This document shows, one piece after another, positions 35,954-43,091 of a stretch of DNA of 64,000 nucleotides. The DNA lies in contig NZ_JANTYS010000009.1 of assembly GCF_024808255.1 (NCBI RefSeq), forward strand, positions 1 to 64,000, read 5' to 3'. The DNA comes from Mucilaginibacter dorajii. Lineage in GTDB: Bacteria; Bacteroidota; Bacteroidia; Sphingobacteriales; Sphingobacteriaceae. Each line of letters starts with the position of its first letter. Within the stretch, counting starts at the first letter, position 1. The position numbers were made by a program, and so were the translations under genes. Below the pieces are notes generated by a model. It was not told the origin of the DNA, made no database searches, and saw nothing but the letters and a program-made list of their open reading frames with translations.

Positions 35954-36577
35954 ATGAAAAAATACATTTCCAAATTTCATTACCTCACCCAGGATCTTCC
36001 CGACCGTACCCATATTGAACAGGTAGAAATAGCTTGCAGCGCCGGGGCCAATTGGGTGCAGTATCGTTGTCTTAGCAAATCAGATGATGAACTAATAGAG
36101 GAGATTAACCATATCGCCGGCATTTGTGACGACTGGGGCGCTACTTTGATTGTTACCAACCATTATCACCTCATCCATAAAGTTGATGTACAGGGCGTAC
36201 ACATTGAAGACCTTGACGCCAATCTTATGGCCATCCGTGATTTTATTGGTGAGGATAAAACACTGGGCGCATCGGCAACAAATTTACATGTGCTGTTAAA
36301 ACTGCAGGATAGCGGCGTGGTAGATTATTGTGGTTATGGTCCGTTTGCGCATACAGATACCAAACCGAACGATTTTCCATTGTTAGGCTACAACGGCTAC
36401 CGCGAATTGGAAAAAGCTGCCCTTGATATTCCTGTAATAGCGGTGGGCGGCATTCAGCTAAAAGACGTAGAGCAATTACTCAAAACCGGAATTTACGGCA
36501 TAGCAGCGTCATCGGCCATCAACCTGTCTGCCGATCCGGCCGGCATGGTCAAAGCATTTTACAGATCGATGTATTGA
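35954..36577 (+). CDS. ThiE/TenI-like thiamine phosphate synthase homologue
   Basis: The 207-residue TIM-barrel protein follows the ThiE pattern: NWVQYR (for VQLREK), QGVHIEDLDAN, LGASATN, DYCGYGPFAHTDTKPND, IPVIAVGGI and IAASSAI. ThiE joins HMP-pyrophosphate and thiazole phosphate to make thiamine phosphate. The Lys usually found in REK is not in place here (YRCLSK), and the GVHxGQxD motif reads GVHIEDLD, so activity may differ. It is alone, without thiamine genes or a riboswitch next to it. Confidence 0.8.
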   Translation: MKKYISKFHYLTQDLPDRTHIEQVEIACSAGANWVQYRCLSKSDDELIEEINHIAGICDDWGATLIVTNHYHLIHKVDVQGVHIEDLDANLMAIRDFIGEDKTLGASATNLHVLLKLQDSGVVDYCGYGPFAHTDTKPNDFPLLGYNGYRELEKAALDIPVIAVGGIQLKDVEQLLKTGIYGIAASSAINLSADPAGMVKAFYRSMY

Positions 36578-36740
36578 TTATCAATTCATTAACAGATCAA
36601 ATTTCTAAAACGCTTTTTTCTGAACAAACTGAACGGGGAGTTATAAAGTCCTTATACACAATATTTTCGTTGATTAGGTTAAATTAGTTTTTGTATTGTA
36701 AATTGCATATAAATCCAATTAACCTTTATACCTAATCTTC

Positions 36741-37595
36741 ATGGAAACCTATAACAAAGTGTGGCGCGTATTTTTTGCCGTATCGTTAGTTTCGATCGCA
36801 ATTTTACAATTTATCTGCACCGGTTTCAGGCCGGTGATCATGCCGCCCGAGCCGGCATTTATTGGGCAAAGTACGTTTTGCATGTGCATATCAGGCATTA
36901 TGCTCATTTTGGTATCAGCGGCCATTATATTTGGCATCAACTCACATGTTGTGGCCGATTACCTCGGGGCATTTATGCTACTGATTATTATAATTTTCCA
37001 CATCCCCTATAATATCAAAACCAACCTGTTGTTTTTAGGTGGCTGGGGAGATGCATTTAAGCTGCTCGCCTTTTGCGGCGGGGCCTTGGTTGTGGCCACA
37101 TCCCTACCAACCGAAAAAGTAAGCGGTATAGATGCAATAGCCGATAGGCTACGCCCCTATGGACCATACTTTTTTGCTACTACCATGATCGTTTTCGGGA
37201 TAGAGCATTTTGTTTATCCGTCCTTTGTGGCAACACTCGTTCCCGCATGGGCAGGCTTCCCCTTATTCTGGACTTATTTTGCTGCAGTTGCACTTATTGC
37301 CGCAGGTGCCGCTATTATGTTTAAAATAAAGGTAAAGCTGGCAGCCAACCTGTTAGGCATCACCTTGTTTTTATGGCTCATCATGCTGCATATCCCACGC
37401 GCTGTTGCAGCCCAAAAACAGGATAACCAAAAGCGCAGTGCTGCCCTGCTCAAAAACCCGAAAGATGATACTGCTAACGGCACCAAGGTAAGTGAATCTA
37501 CCGCTAACGAGTGGACCAGCGTTTTTGAAGCTTTGGGTTTTAGTGGCATCGCTTTTTTAATTGCCGGCACATATAAACCAAAGGTGATTGATTAA
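36741..37595 (+). CDS. DoxX-like membrane protein with internal duplication
   Basis: The 284-residue protein has about eight membrane helices in two similar halves. In the first, FRPVIMPPEPAFIGQSTFC precedes ISGIMLILVSAAIIF; in the second, FVATLVPAWAGFPLFWTYF precedes VALIAAGAAIMF. The P-x-W/F-x-G/P loops and helix spacing resemble the DoxX/DoxD superfamily, whose members are linked to redox or quinone functions. The 45-residue soluble segment near 230-260 separates the last helix. The exact role is unknown. Confidence 0.65.
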   Translation: METYNKVWRVFFAVSLVSIAILQFICTGFRPVIMPPEPAFIGQSTFCMCISGIMLILVSAAIIFGINSHVVADYLGAFMLLIIIIFHIPYNIKTNLLFLGGWGDAFKLLAFCGGALVVATSLPTEKVSGIDAIADRLRPYGPYFFATTMIVFGIEHFVYPSFVATLVPAWAGFPLFWTYFAAVALIAAGAAIMFKIKVKLAANLLGITLFLWLIMLHIPRAVAAQKQDNQKRSAALLKNPKDDTANGTKVSESTANEWTSVFEALGFSGIAFLIAGTYKPKVID

Positions 37596-37715
37596 TTTAA
37601 AAATGAATAGCTTGTCAATCCACCTTCAAATTCGTGTAAAAACATTTTCAATTGTTTAGGTTGAGCATATTTGAAAGCCAGTTTTGCTTATCTTCACACA
37701 AAAAAATTTGATAGC

Positions 37716-38144
37716 ATGACAGCTTATAGCTTTTTACAACATCTTCATTCGGGTTTCAGGTATATTGTGCTGGCACTTATTGTGGCAGCCATTATTGGTT
37801 CGCTTATTGGCTGGTTGGGCAAAAAACCGTATACCAACGGCAATCGCAAGCTTAATTTGTTTGCCATGATCTCGGCGCATACACAATTGCTTATTGGCAT
37901 AGTGCTGTATTTTGTTAGCCCGCTGGTACAGTTTAACAGCGAAACCATGAAGAATAAAGTAACCCGCTATTTCACTGTGGAACACTGGGTTATTATGATC
38001 ATTGCCCTGGTTTTAATTACCATAGGCCACAGCAAATCAAAAAAAGCGGCCACCGCCGAGGCCAGGCACAAAACCATTTTTGTGTTCTATATCATTGCTT
38101 TAGTACTTATTTCGGCTGGTATCATACTTATCCCACGTAGCTAA
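37716..38144 (+). CDS. small four-helix membrane protein, cytochrome b-like
   Basis: The ATG at 37716 gives 142 residues, with four membrane helices and histidines near helix ends (LQHLHSGFRY, SAHTQLLIG, TVEHWVIMI, TIGHSK). The placement of paired histidines suggests haem b binding, and similar Bacteroidota proteins are labelled cytochrome b-like, but no catalytic partner is adjacent. An upstream frame start at 37671 adds a segment without signal or homology. It ends 71 nt before the trp leader. Confidence 0.6.
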   Translation: MTAYSFLQHLHSGFRYIVLALIVAAIIGSLIGWLGKKPYTNGNRKLNLFAMISAHTQLLIGIVLYFVSPLVQFNSETMKNKVTRYFTVEHWVIMIIALVLITIGHSKSKKAATAEARHKTIFVFYIIALVLISAGIILIPRS

Positions 38145-38177
38145 TAGGATTTAGCAATAAATAAACTTTCAAAAAAA

Positions 38178-38207
38178 TTTGATAATTCATTTTTCTTTAT
38201 AAATTTG
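38178..38207 (+). promoter_or_regulatory. candidate trp operon promoter (-33 TTTG, -7 TAAATTTG)
   Basis: TTTG (38178-38181) and TAAATTTG (38200-38207) match the Bacteroidota -33 and -7 elements with an 18-nt gap. Transcription would start within a few bases of the trp leader ATG at 38216, implying an almost leaderless leader peptide. This is inferred from consensus only. Confidence 0.55.
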
Positions 38208-38215
38208 TGGCCACG

Positions 38216-38293
38216 ATGATTAAAAACGCAAATAAAAGCAGCTGGTGGCACCAATTAAATTTGGCAGCCGGATACGTTTTTAGTCAGAGATGA
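38216..38293 (+). CDS. trpL: trp leader peptide with tandem Trp codons
   Basis: A 25-codon frame, ATG at 38216 and TGA at 38291-38293, reads MIKNANKSSWWHQLNLAAGY followed by VFSQR. It has two adjacent TGG codons at 38243-38248. It sits 83 nt upstream of trpE and is followed by a strong terminator at 38320. In enterobacterial trp operons, stalling at tandem Trp codons when Trp-tRNA is scarce prevents terminator formation. The arrangement here argues for the same logic. It is too short for routine gene finders. Confidence 0.8.
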   Translation: MIKNANKSSWWHQLNLAAGYVFSQR

Positions 38294-38319
38294 TCTAATC
38301 AATTGTAAACCTAAGTGGA

Positions 38320-38352
38320 AACCCGGCGACCCCAATTCGCCGGGTTTTTTTA
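38320..38352 (+). terminator. trp attenuator terminator
   Basis: AACCCGGCG (38320-38328) pairs perfectly with CGCCGGGTT (38338-38346) around a 9-nt loop, followed by a T-run. It lies between the leader peptide and trpE, as an attenuator should. GCCGG at 38267-38271, inside the leader frame, is complementary to part of the left arm and might take part in an antiterminator; that pairing is only 5 bp and uncertain. Confidence 0.85.
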
Positions 38353-38376
38353 TTTATAAAATTTTGAAAACATAAC

Positions 38377-39786
38377 ATGAGCAACTTTAAAATAACAACC
38401 ACCTATAAAAAACTACTTGCCGATACCACCACCCCGGTAAGCATATACCTGCGCCTACGCGATGTGTTCCCCAATTCGCTGCTGCTGGAAAGTTCTGATT
38501 ACCACAGCCGCGAAAACAGTTTGAGCTATATTGTTTGCGAACCCATTGCCGGCCTGGTGCTCAACAACGGCATCCTTAAAACACAATACCCCGATAGCAG
38601 CCAGGAAACCAGCGAAGCAGGTACGTTTGAGTTGATAGATGAGCTCAATAAATTTGTGGGCAAGTTTGAAACAGACGCACTTCCATTAAAAATGATCACC
38701 AATGGTTTGTTTGGCTACTTTACCCACGAGGCAGTTGAACATTTTGAAACCATTAAACTAAAAGAAAGCGACGATGTTACCCGACAAATCCCGGTGATGC
38801 AGTACCATATTTACCGTTACATCATCGCGGTTGACCACTTTAAAAACGAGCTTTACATTTTCCATAACCAGGCCGAAGGCGGACCAACCAATGGCGGTAT
38901 CGAAAAACTGGAATACCTGATCAAAAACAAAAACTTCCCCGAGTATAGCTTCAAAAGCAATGGCCCCGAGCAATCGAACCTAAAAGACGAAGAATTTATT
39001 GCCATTGTTGAAAAAATGAAGCAGCATATTTACCGGGGCGATGTTTTCCAGATTGTGCCTTCAAGGGCATTTTCCCGTGCTTTCCAGGGCGATGAGTTTA
39101 ATGTTTACAGGGCTTTGCGCTCCATCAACCCATCACCATATTTATTCTATTTTGATTATGGCGATTTCAGGATTTTTGGTTCATCGCCAGAGGCACAGAT
39201 CACCATCAAAAATAAAGTAGCCAGCATTTTCCCAATCGCGGGCACCTTTAAACGCAGCGGCGATGACGTGAAGGATGCCGAAATAGCACGTGCTCTCGAA
39301 GCCGACCCCAAAGAATCAGCCGAGCATGTGATGTTAGTCGACCTGGCCCGTAACGACCTGAGCAGGCATTGCGAGCAGGTTGAGGTGAAGGCGTTTAAAG
39401 AAGTACAATATTATTCGCACCTCATCCATTTGGTATCGCACGTAAGTGGTAAACTGTTACCGGCTGTGTCCTCTTTCAAAATTGTGGCGGATACGTATCC
39501 TGCGGGAACATTAAGCGGCGCGCCGAAATACCGGGCCATGGAGATCATCGACGAAAACGAAAAAACAAAACGTAGCTTTTACAGCGGGGCAATCGGCTTT
39601 ATGGGCTTTAATGGCGATTTTAACCATGCCATCATGATCCGATCGTTCCTCAGTAAAAATAATACGCTGCATTACCAGGCCGGAGCAGGCATAGTTGCCG
39701 GCTCGGTTGCCGAAAGCGAGTTGAGGGAAGTGGATACAAAAATATCAGCATTAAGAAGGGCTGTGGAGTTGGCGGAAGAGTTATAG
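38377..39786 (+). CDS. trpE: anthranilate synthase component I
   Basis: The 469-residue protein matches TrpE: the N-terminal LLES tryptophan feedback motif (36-39), QIVPSRAFSR, INPSPYLFYFDYGDFRIFGSSPEA, and the chorismate-binding C-terminus with YPAGTLSGAPKYRAMEIID. With TrpG it converts chorismate and glutamine to anthranilate. The presence of LLES implies inhibition by tryptophan in addition to the attenuator upstream. Downstream it is separated from trpG by 80 nt that contain a palindromic repeat. Confidence 0.95.
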   Translation: MSNFKITTTYKKLLADTTTPVSIYLRLRDVFPNSLLLESSDYHSRENSLSYIVCEPIAGLVLNNGILKTQYPDSSQETSEAGTFELIDELNKFVGKFETDALPLKMITNGLFGYFTHEAVEHFETIKLKESDDVTRQIPVMQYHIYRYIIAVDHFKNELYIFHNQAEGGPTNGGIEKLEYLIKNKNFPEYSFKSNGPEQSNLKDEEFIAIVEKMKQHIYRGDVFQIVPSRAFSRAFQGDEFNVYRALRSINPSPYLFYFDYGDFRIFGSSPEAQITIKNKVASIFPIAGTFKRSGDDVKDAEIARALEADPKESAEHVMLVDLARNDLSRHCEQVEVKAFKEVQYYSHLIHLVSHVSGKLLPAVSSFKIVADTYPAGTLSGAPKYRAMEIIDENEKTKRSFYSGAIGFMGFNGDFNHAIMIRSFLSKNNTLHYQAGAGIVAGSVAESELREVDTKISALRRAVELAEEL

Positions 39787-39788
39787 AG

Positions 39789-39910
39789 AGCCCCCTAACC
39801 CCCTAAAGGGGGAATAAGGGTTGAATAATTAAATAATTGATAAGACATTCTTTAAGATATATAGAAATGAGCGAACAGATAAACTCCCCCTTTAGGGGGC
39901 CGGGGGGCTT
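39789..39910. repeat. palindromic repeat spanning the trpE-trpG junction
   Basis: Inverted units of about 25 bp lie at 39789-39813 (with CCCCCTAAAGGGGGA) and 39885-39910 (with TCCCCCTTTAGGGGG). The left unit lies just after the trpE stop, and the right unit is inside the trpG reading frame. The AT-rich spacer contains the trpG ATG at 39867. It is the same repeat family as in the TPP riboswitch. Confidence 0.85.
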
Positions 39911-40475
39911 GGGCATCCTGATAATAGACAATTACGATTCTTTCACCTATAACCTGGTGCATTTGGTTAATGAACTTGGCCTGCAATGCGAGGTTTGGAG
40001 GAACGATAAATTTGCGTTGGAGGATGTGGATGCATTTGATAAGATCATTCTTTCGCCAGGGCCTGGCATTCCATCTGAGGCTGGTTTGCTGCTGGATGTG
40101 ATCGAGAAATACGCGCCAACTAAAAGCATTTTCGGTGTGTGTTTAGGTCAGCAGGCCATTGCCGAAGTTTTTGGCGGCAGCTTGTATAACCTTAGTCAGC
40201 CGATGCACGGCATAGCTACCCCCATAAAGGTGACCGACAAGAGCGAGCAGCTGTTTAAAAACCTGCCCGAAAGCTTTAAGGTAGGCCGTTATCATTCATG
40301 GGTGGTAAGCAATGATCTGCCCGAAACCTTACAGGTTACCGCCATTGATGAGACCGATAATTCCATTATGGCGCTATCGCACAAAGAATACGATGTGCGC
40401 GGCGTACAGTTTCACCCGGAATCTATACTCACCGAATATGGGAAGGAAATGATGGGTAACTGGTTGAATGGGTAA
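39867..40475 (+). CDS. trpG: anthranilate synthase component II (glutamine amidotransferase)
   Basis: The 202-residue class I amidotransferase has Cys92 (GVCLGQQ), His183 and Glu185 (QFHPES), and the anthranilate synthase motif LIIDNYDSFTYNLV. It supplies ammonia to TrpE. The ATG at 39867 is chosen because no canonical start lies nearer the conserved region. This leaves a 16-residue leader, of which residues 7-15 (SPFRGPGGL) are encoded by a C/G-rich palindromic repeat. A TTG at 39837 is a longer alternative, and CTG at 39915 or ATC at 39912 would be non-standard shorter ones. Confidence 0.9.
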   Translation: MSEQINSPFRGPGGLGILIIDNYDSFTYNLVHLVNELGLQCEVWRNDKFALEDVDAFDKIILSPGPGIPSEAGLLLDVIEKYAPTKSIFGVCLGQQAIAEVFGGSLYNLSQPMHGIATPIKVTDKSEQLFKNLPESFKVGRYHSWVVSNDLPETLQVTAIDETDNSIMALSHKEYDVRGVQFHPESILTEYGKEMMGNWLNG

Positions 40476-40524
40476 TTAACAGATAATGATAACTTTGCAG
40501 ATACAGTAATTTAACGAACTGAAA

Positions 40525-40552
40525 TTCCCCCTTTAGGGGGTTAGGGGGCTTT
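40525..40552. repeat. C/G-rich repeat unit abutting the trpC start codon
   Basis: TTCCCCCTTTAGGGGG and TTAGGGGGCTTT form one unit of the repeat family in the same orientation as 39885-39910. It ends exactly at the trpC ATG (40553), so it occupies the translation initiation region. Confidence 0.8.
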
Positions 40553-41335
40553 ATGACCATACTTGATAAAATAGTTGCCAATAAAAAAAAGGAAGTAGCC
40601 TACGCTAAAAAGCGTACGTCGTATGTCGAACTGGAAGAATCAGAATATTTCCACAGGGAAACTTATTCTTTCAGGGAGTTTTTGCTTGATCCGGAACGCA
40701 GCGGTATAATTGCCGAATTTAAGCGTAAATCGCCGTCAAAAGGCATTATTAACGATAAGGTAAGGGTGAGCAAAGTTACTACCGACTATGCCGCCGCCGG
40801 TGCATCTGCCCTATCGGTTTTAACCGACCGCGACTTTTTTATGGGCCGCAAGGCCGATCTGAAAAGGGCGCGCTCGGTAAATAGTATTCCTGTACTACGT
40901 AAGGACTTTATGATAGATGAGTACCAGGTAATAGAAGCCAAGGCATTGGGTGCCGATATCATTTTGCTTATCGCCGCCATCCTTACCCGTGCCGAAATCG
41001 ATAAAATGGCAACACTGGCCAAAAGCATCGGGCTTAATGTGTTATTAGAAGTACACAACCTGGAAGAACTGGAACGCAGCATCCACCCTAAATTAGATGC
41101 AATTGGCGTAAATAACCGCAACCTGGCCGACTTTACCGTATCTGTGGATACATCGTACCAGTTGGCCCAACATATCCCCGCAGAGTTCATGAAAATATCC
41201 GAGAGCGCCATTAGCGATGCCGAAACCATCAGGCATTTGAAACTGGCCGGCTTTAACGGCTTTTTAATAGGCGAAACCTTTATGAAGCAAACAGACCCCG
41301 GGCAGGCGATGAAGGATTTTGTGGCGCAGTTGTAG
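40553..41335 (+). CDS. trpC: indole-3-glycerol phosphate synthase
   Basis: The 260-residue TIM-barrel protein has the IGPS markers IAEFKRKSPSKG (catalytic Lys), SVLTDRDFFMG, VLRKDFMIDEYQV, EVHNLEELER, IGVNNRNL and SESAIS. It performs the ring-closing step from CdRP to indole-glycerol phosphate. In many Bacteroidota, trpD lies between trpG and trpC, but here trpC follows trpG by 77 nt. Neither trpD, trpF, trpB nor trpA is in the window. A terminator follows at 41531. Confidence 0.95.
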   Translation: MTILDKIVANKKKEVAYAKKRTSYVELEESEYFHRETYSFREFLLDPERSGIIAEFKRKSPSKGIINDKVRVSKVTTDYAAAGASALSVLTDRDFFMGRKADLKRARSVNSIPVLRKDFMIDEYQVIEAKALGADIILLIAAILTRAEIDKMATLAKSIGLNVLLEVHNLEELERSIHPKLDAIGVNNRNLADFTVSVDTSYQLAQHIPAEFMKISESAISDAETIRHLKLAGFNGFLIGETFMKQTDPGQAMKDFVAQL

Positions 41336-41530
41336 TAGACATCAATATCGCTACTATGCATGCAGGGTATTATCCGGCTATAAGTTTACAGTTAGTTTTG
41401 TTCGTTTTTTGATTTAACGGTCTTTTTTTCAGGACGATAAACTACCGGTAAATTGCCTATAAATACACTCAATAATAACTTCATTGGCACATAAAAAGCC
41501 TTAAAGAAAATTTAAACAGGCTATAACGCA

Positions 41531-41567
41531 AAAGAGGGAGTTACCATTATGGCAACTCCCTCTTTTT
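41531..41567. terminator. bidirectional terminator between trpC and susD
   Basis: Twelve-bp arms, AAAGAGGGAGTT (41531-41542) and AACTCCCTCTTT (41554-41565), are flanked by A- and T-runs. The convergent trpC and susD genes can both use it. Confidence 0.9.
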
Positions 41568-41586
41568 GTAATATAGAAACTATAAA

Positions 41587-43077
41587 TTAGTTTTTATCCC
41601 AATACATCCTGGTATCCTGTGCATCCGGACCTTGACGTGCAATTACAGCGTTGTAATTTGTTAAGTTAAGATCGTGCTCGGTTTGTGGATATTGTTGCCT
41701 GCGTGGTATTTTCTGACCCGGGCTTAATGATCCCGGAACCGGGTCAAGAAGCTTAGGCAAACCTGTACGGCGATATTCCGCCCATGATTCCCAGCCATCT
41801 CCAAGGAAAGCTGCAATCCATTTTTGAGTTAAAATTTGCTCTAACGCGTTAGCTGCAACAAATTTTACAGAGGCTTGAGCCAGGTAAGTAGCTGCGTCGG
41901 CATCGCTGATACCATTTTGCTCTAAAGACGCGGTTACACCTTTGGTATAAAAATCAGCAGCAGTTGCATCGCCACCAGAAATCCAGCCCAAATGAGCTGC
42001 TTCGGCCTGGGTAAACATGACCTGTGCATATGAAGTCCATATGGTTGGTGAACCCTGGCCAGAAACAGCAAGGCCAATTAACGATACGTTACCCGGTTTT
42101 GCACGTGTACCTTTGTTATAATTACCTAAAGCGCTTCCAAATGTGCCATATGGTAAACCTACATAGGTTTTTGAAGCTGTTGGTGCAGCATAAACTGGTA
42201 ACCTTGGGTCGTTTAATCCAGAAAGCGTATTTACTACCAAGGTGCTTACCGCATAATCATAACGGCTACGATAGTTTGTAAAATATGGGTTTTCGTTTGT
42301 TTGAGCTGCAAGGTATGTATAAGTTGCATTATCGTCATTTGAGGTCATCAAACCACCCGCTACTGCTTTGGCGTATTCGGTTTTGCCGGTAGCAGGGTCA
42401 ACCTTCGAAAGCCTTAATGCCATAACAGCATGCAATGAATTTGCCCAATGTTTCCATTTGGTGGCATCACCCTGAAACAATATATCGCTTGACAATGCAG
42501 CACCGCCATCAAATTGCGCCTGCGCGGCATCTAAATCTTTCATTAAAGCAGTATAAATATCCTTTTGAGCATCAAACGCCGGGGTAAAATTAGCCACACC
42601 GCTTAAAGCCTGAGAATAAGGGATATCACCCCACCTATCAGTTATAGTAAGATAAATGAAATCTGTAAGTATCCGCGCAGCGGCTATCTGGTTGTTATTT
42701 GAACCAAATTTGGTTGTAGATAACAGGTTTTTCTTAGCCGGATCTGTGTTAAACTGGATCAGCGTTTTTAAATCCTGCAGCGGACCGGTATAATATCCCT
42801 GGTAATCGTATTGTTTTAATGAAAACTGCGATTCGCTGGTATAAAATGTTTCGGCCAGGTATTGTGAATACAAATTGCCGGCAAATGAGTTGATATTGGT
42901 AGTTGCACCGGCACCGTTTATGCCGCCTATGTATTGAAGCGCACTTGTTAACAGGTAACCTGTTTGCGCATTCGGCGATTGGTTGGGGTTGATATTTACA
43001 TCACCACCAACCTTACATGAGGCCAGGATGATGATACCGGCCCCGGTTATAATTTTACTGATATATGATTTTTTCAT
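41587..43077 (-). CDS. SusD/RagB-like lipoprotein (SusD-like_2 type)
   Basis: The 496-residue protein has a lipobox (ILASC, Cys21) and the pattern of the second SusD-like family: NINPNQSPNAQTGYLLTSAL, RWGDIPYSQAL, DATKWKHWANSLHAVMALRLSKVDP, and QKWIAAFLGDGWESWAEYRRTGLP. These proteins bind oligosaccharides or other polymers at the cell surface. It is 14 nt downstream of its SusC partner. The GH92 gene upstream of that pair suggests mannose-containing glycans as a possible target. Confidence 0.92.
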   Translation of the reverse strand: MKKSYISKIITGAGIIILASCKVGGDVNINPNQSPNAQTGYLLTSALQYIGGINGAGATTNINSFAGNLYSQYLAETFYTSESQFSLKQYDYQGYYTGPLQDLKTLIQFNTDPAKKNLLSTTKFGSNNNQIAAARILTDFIYLTITDRWGDIPYSQALSGVANFTPAFDAQKDIYTALMKDLDAAQAQFDGGAALSSDILFQGDATKWKHWANSLHAVMALRLSKVDPATGKTEYAKAVAGGLMTSNDDNATYTYLAAQTNENPYFTNYRSRYDYAVSTLVVNTLSGLNDPRLPVYAAPTASKTYVGLPYGTFGSALGNYNKGTRAKPGNVSLIGLAVSGQGSPTIWTSYAQVMFTQAEAAHLGWISGGDATAADFYTKGVTASLEQNGISDADAATYLAQASVKFVAANALEQILTQKWIAAFLGDGWESWAEYRRTGLPKLLDPVPGSLSPGQKIPRRQQYPQTEHDLNLTNYNAVIARQGPDAQDTRMYWDKN

Positions 43078-43091
43078 GATGGAGAATCTTA

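Noticed and set aside
38216..38293. Leader frame with WW taken as chance
   Set aside because: Rejected as chance because of the combination with a promoter-like element, the perfect terminator and the trpE gene directly downstream.
40786..41361. 191-codon open frame antisense to trpC
   Set aside because: A shadow of a well-identified gene, with Ser/Ile/Leu-rich text typical of reverse-complement reading.
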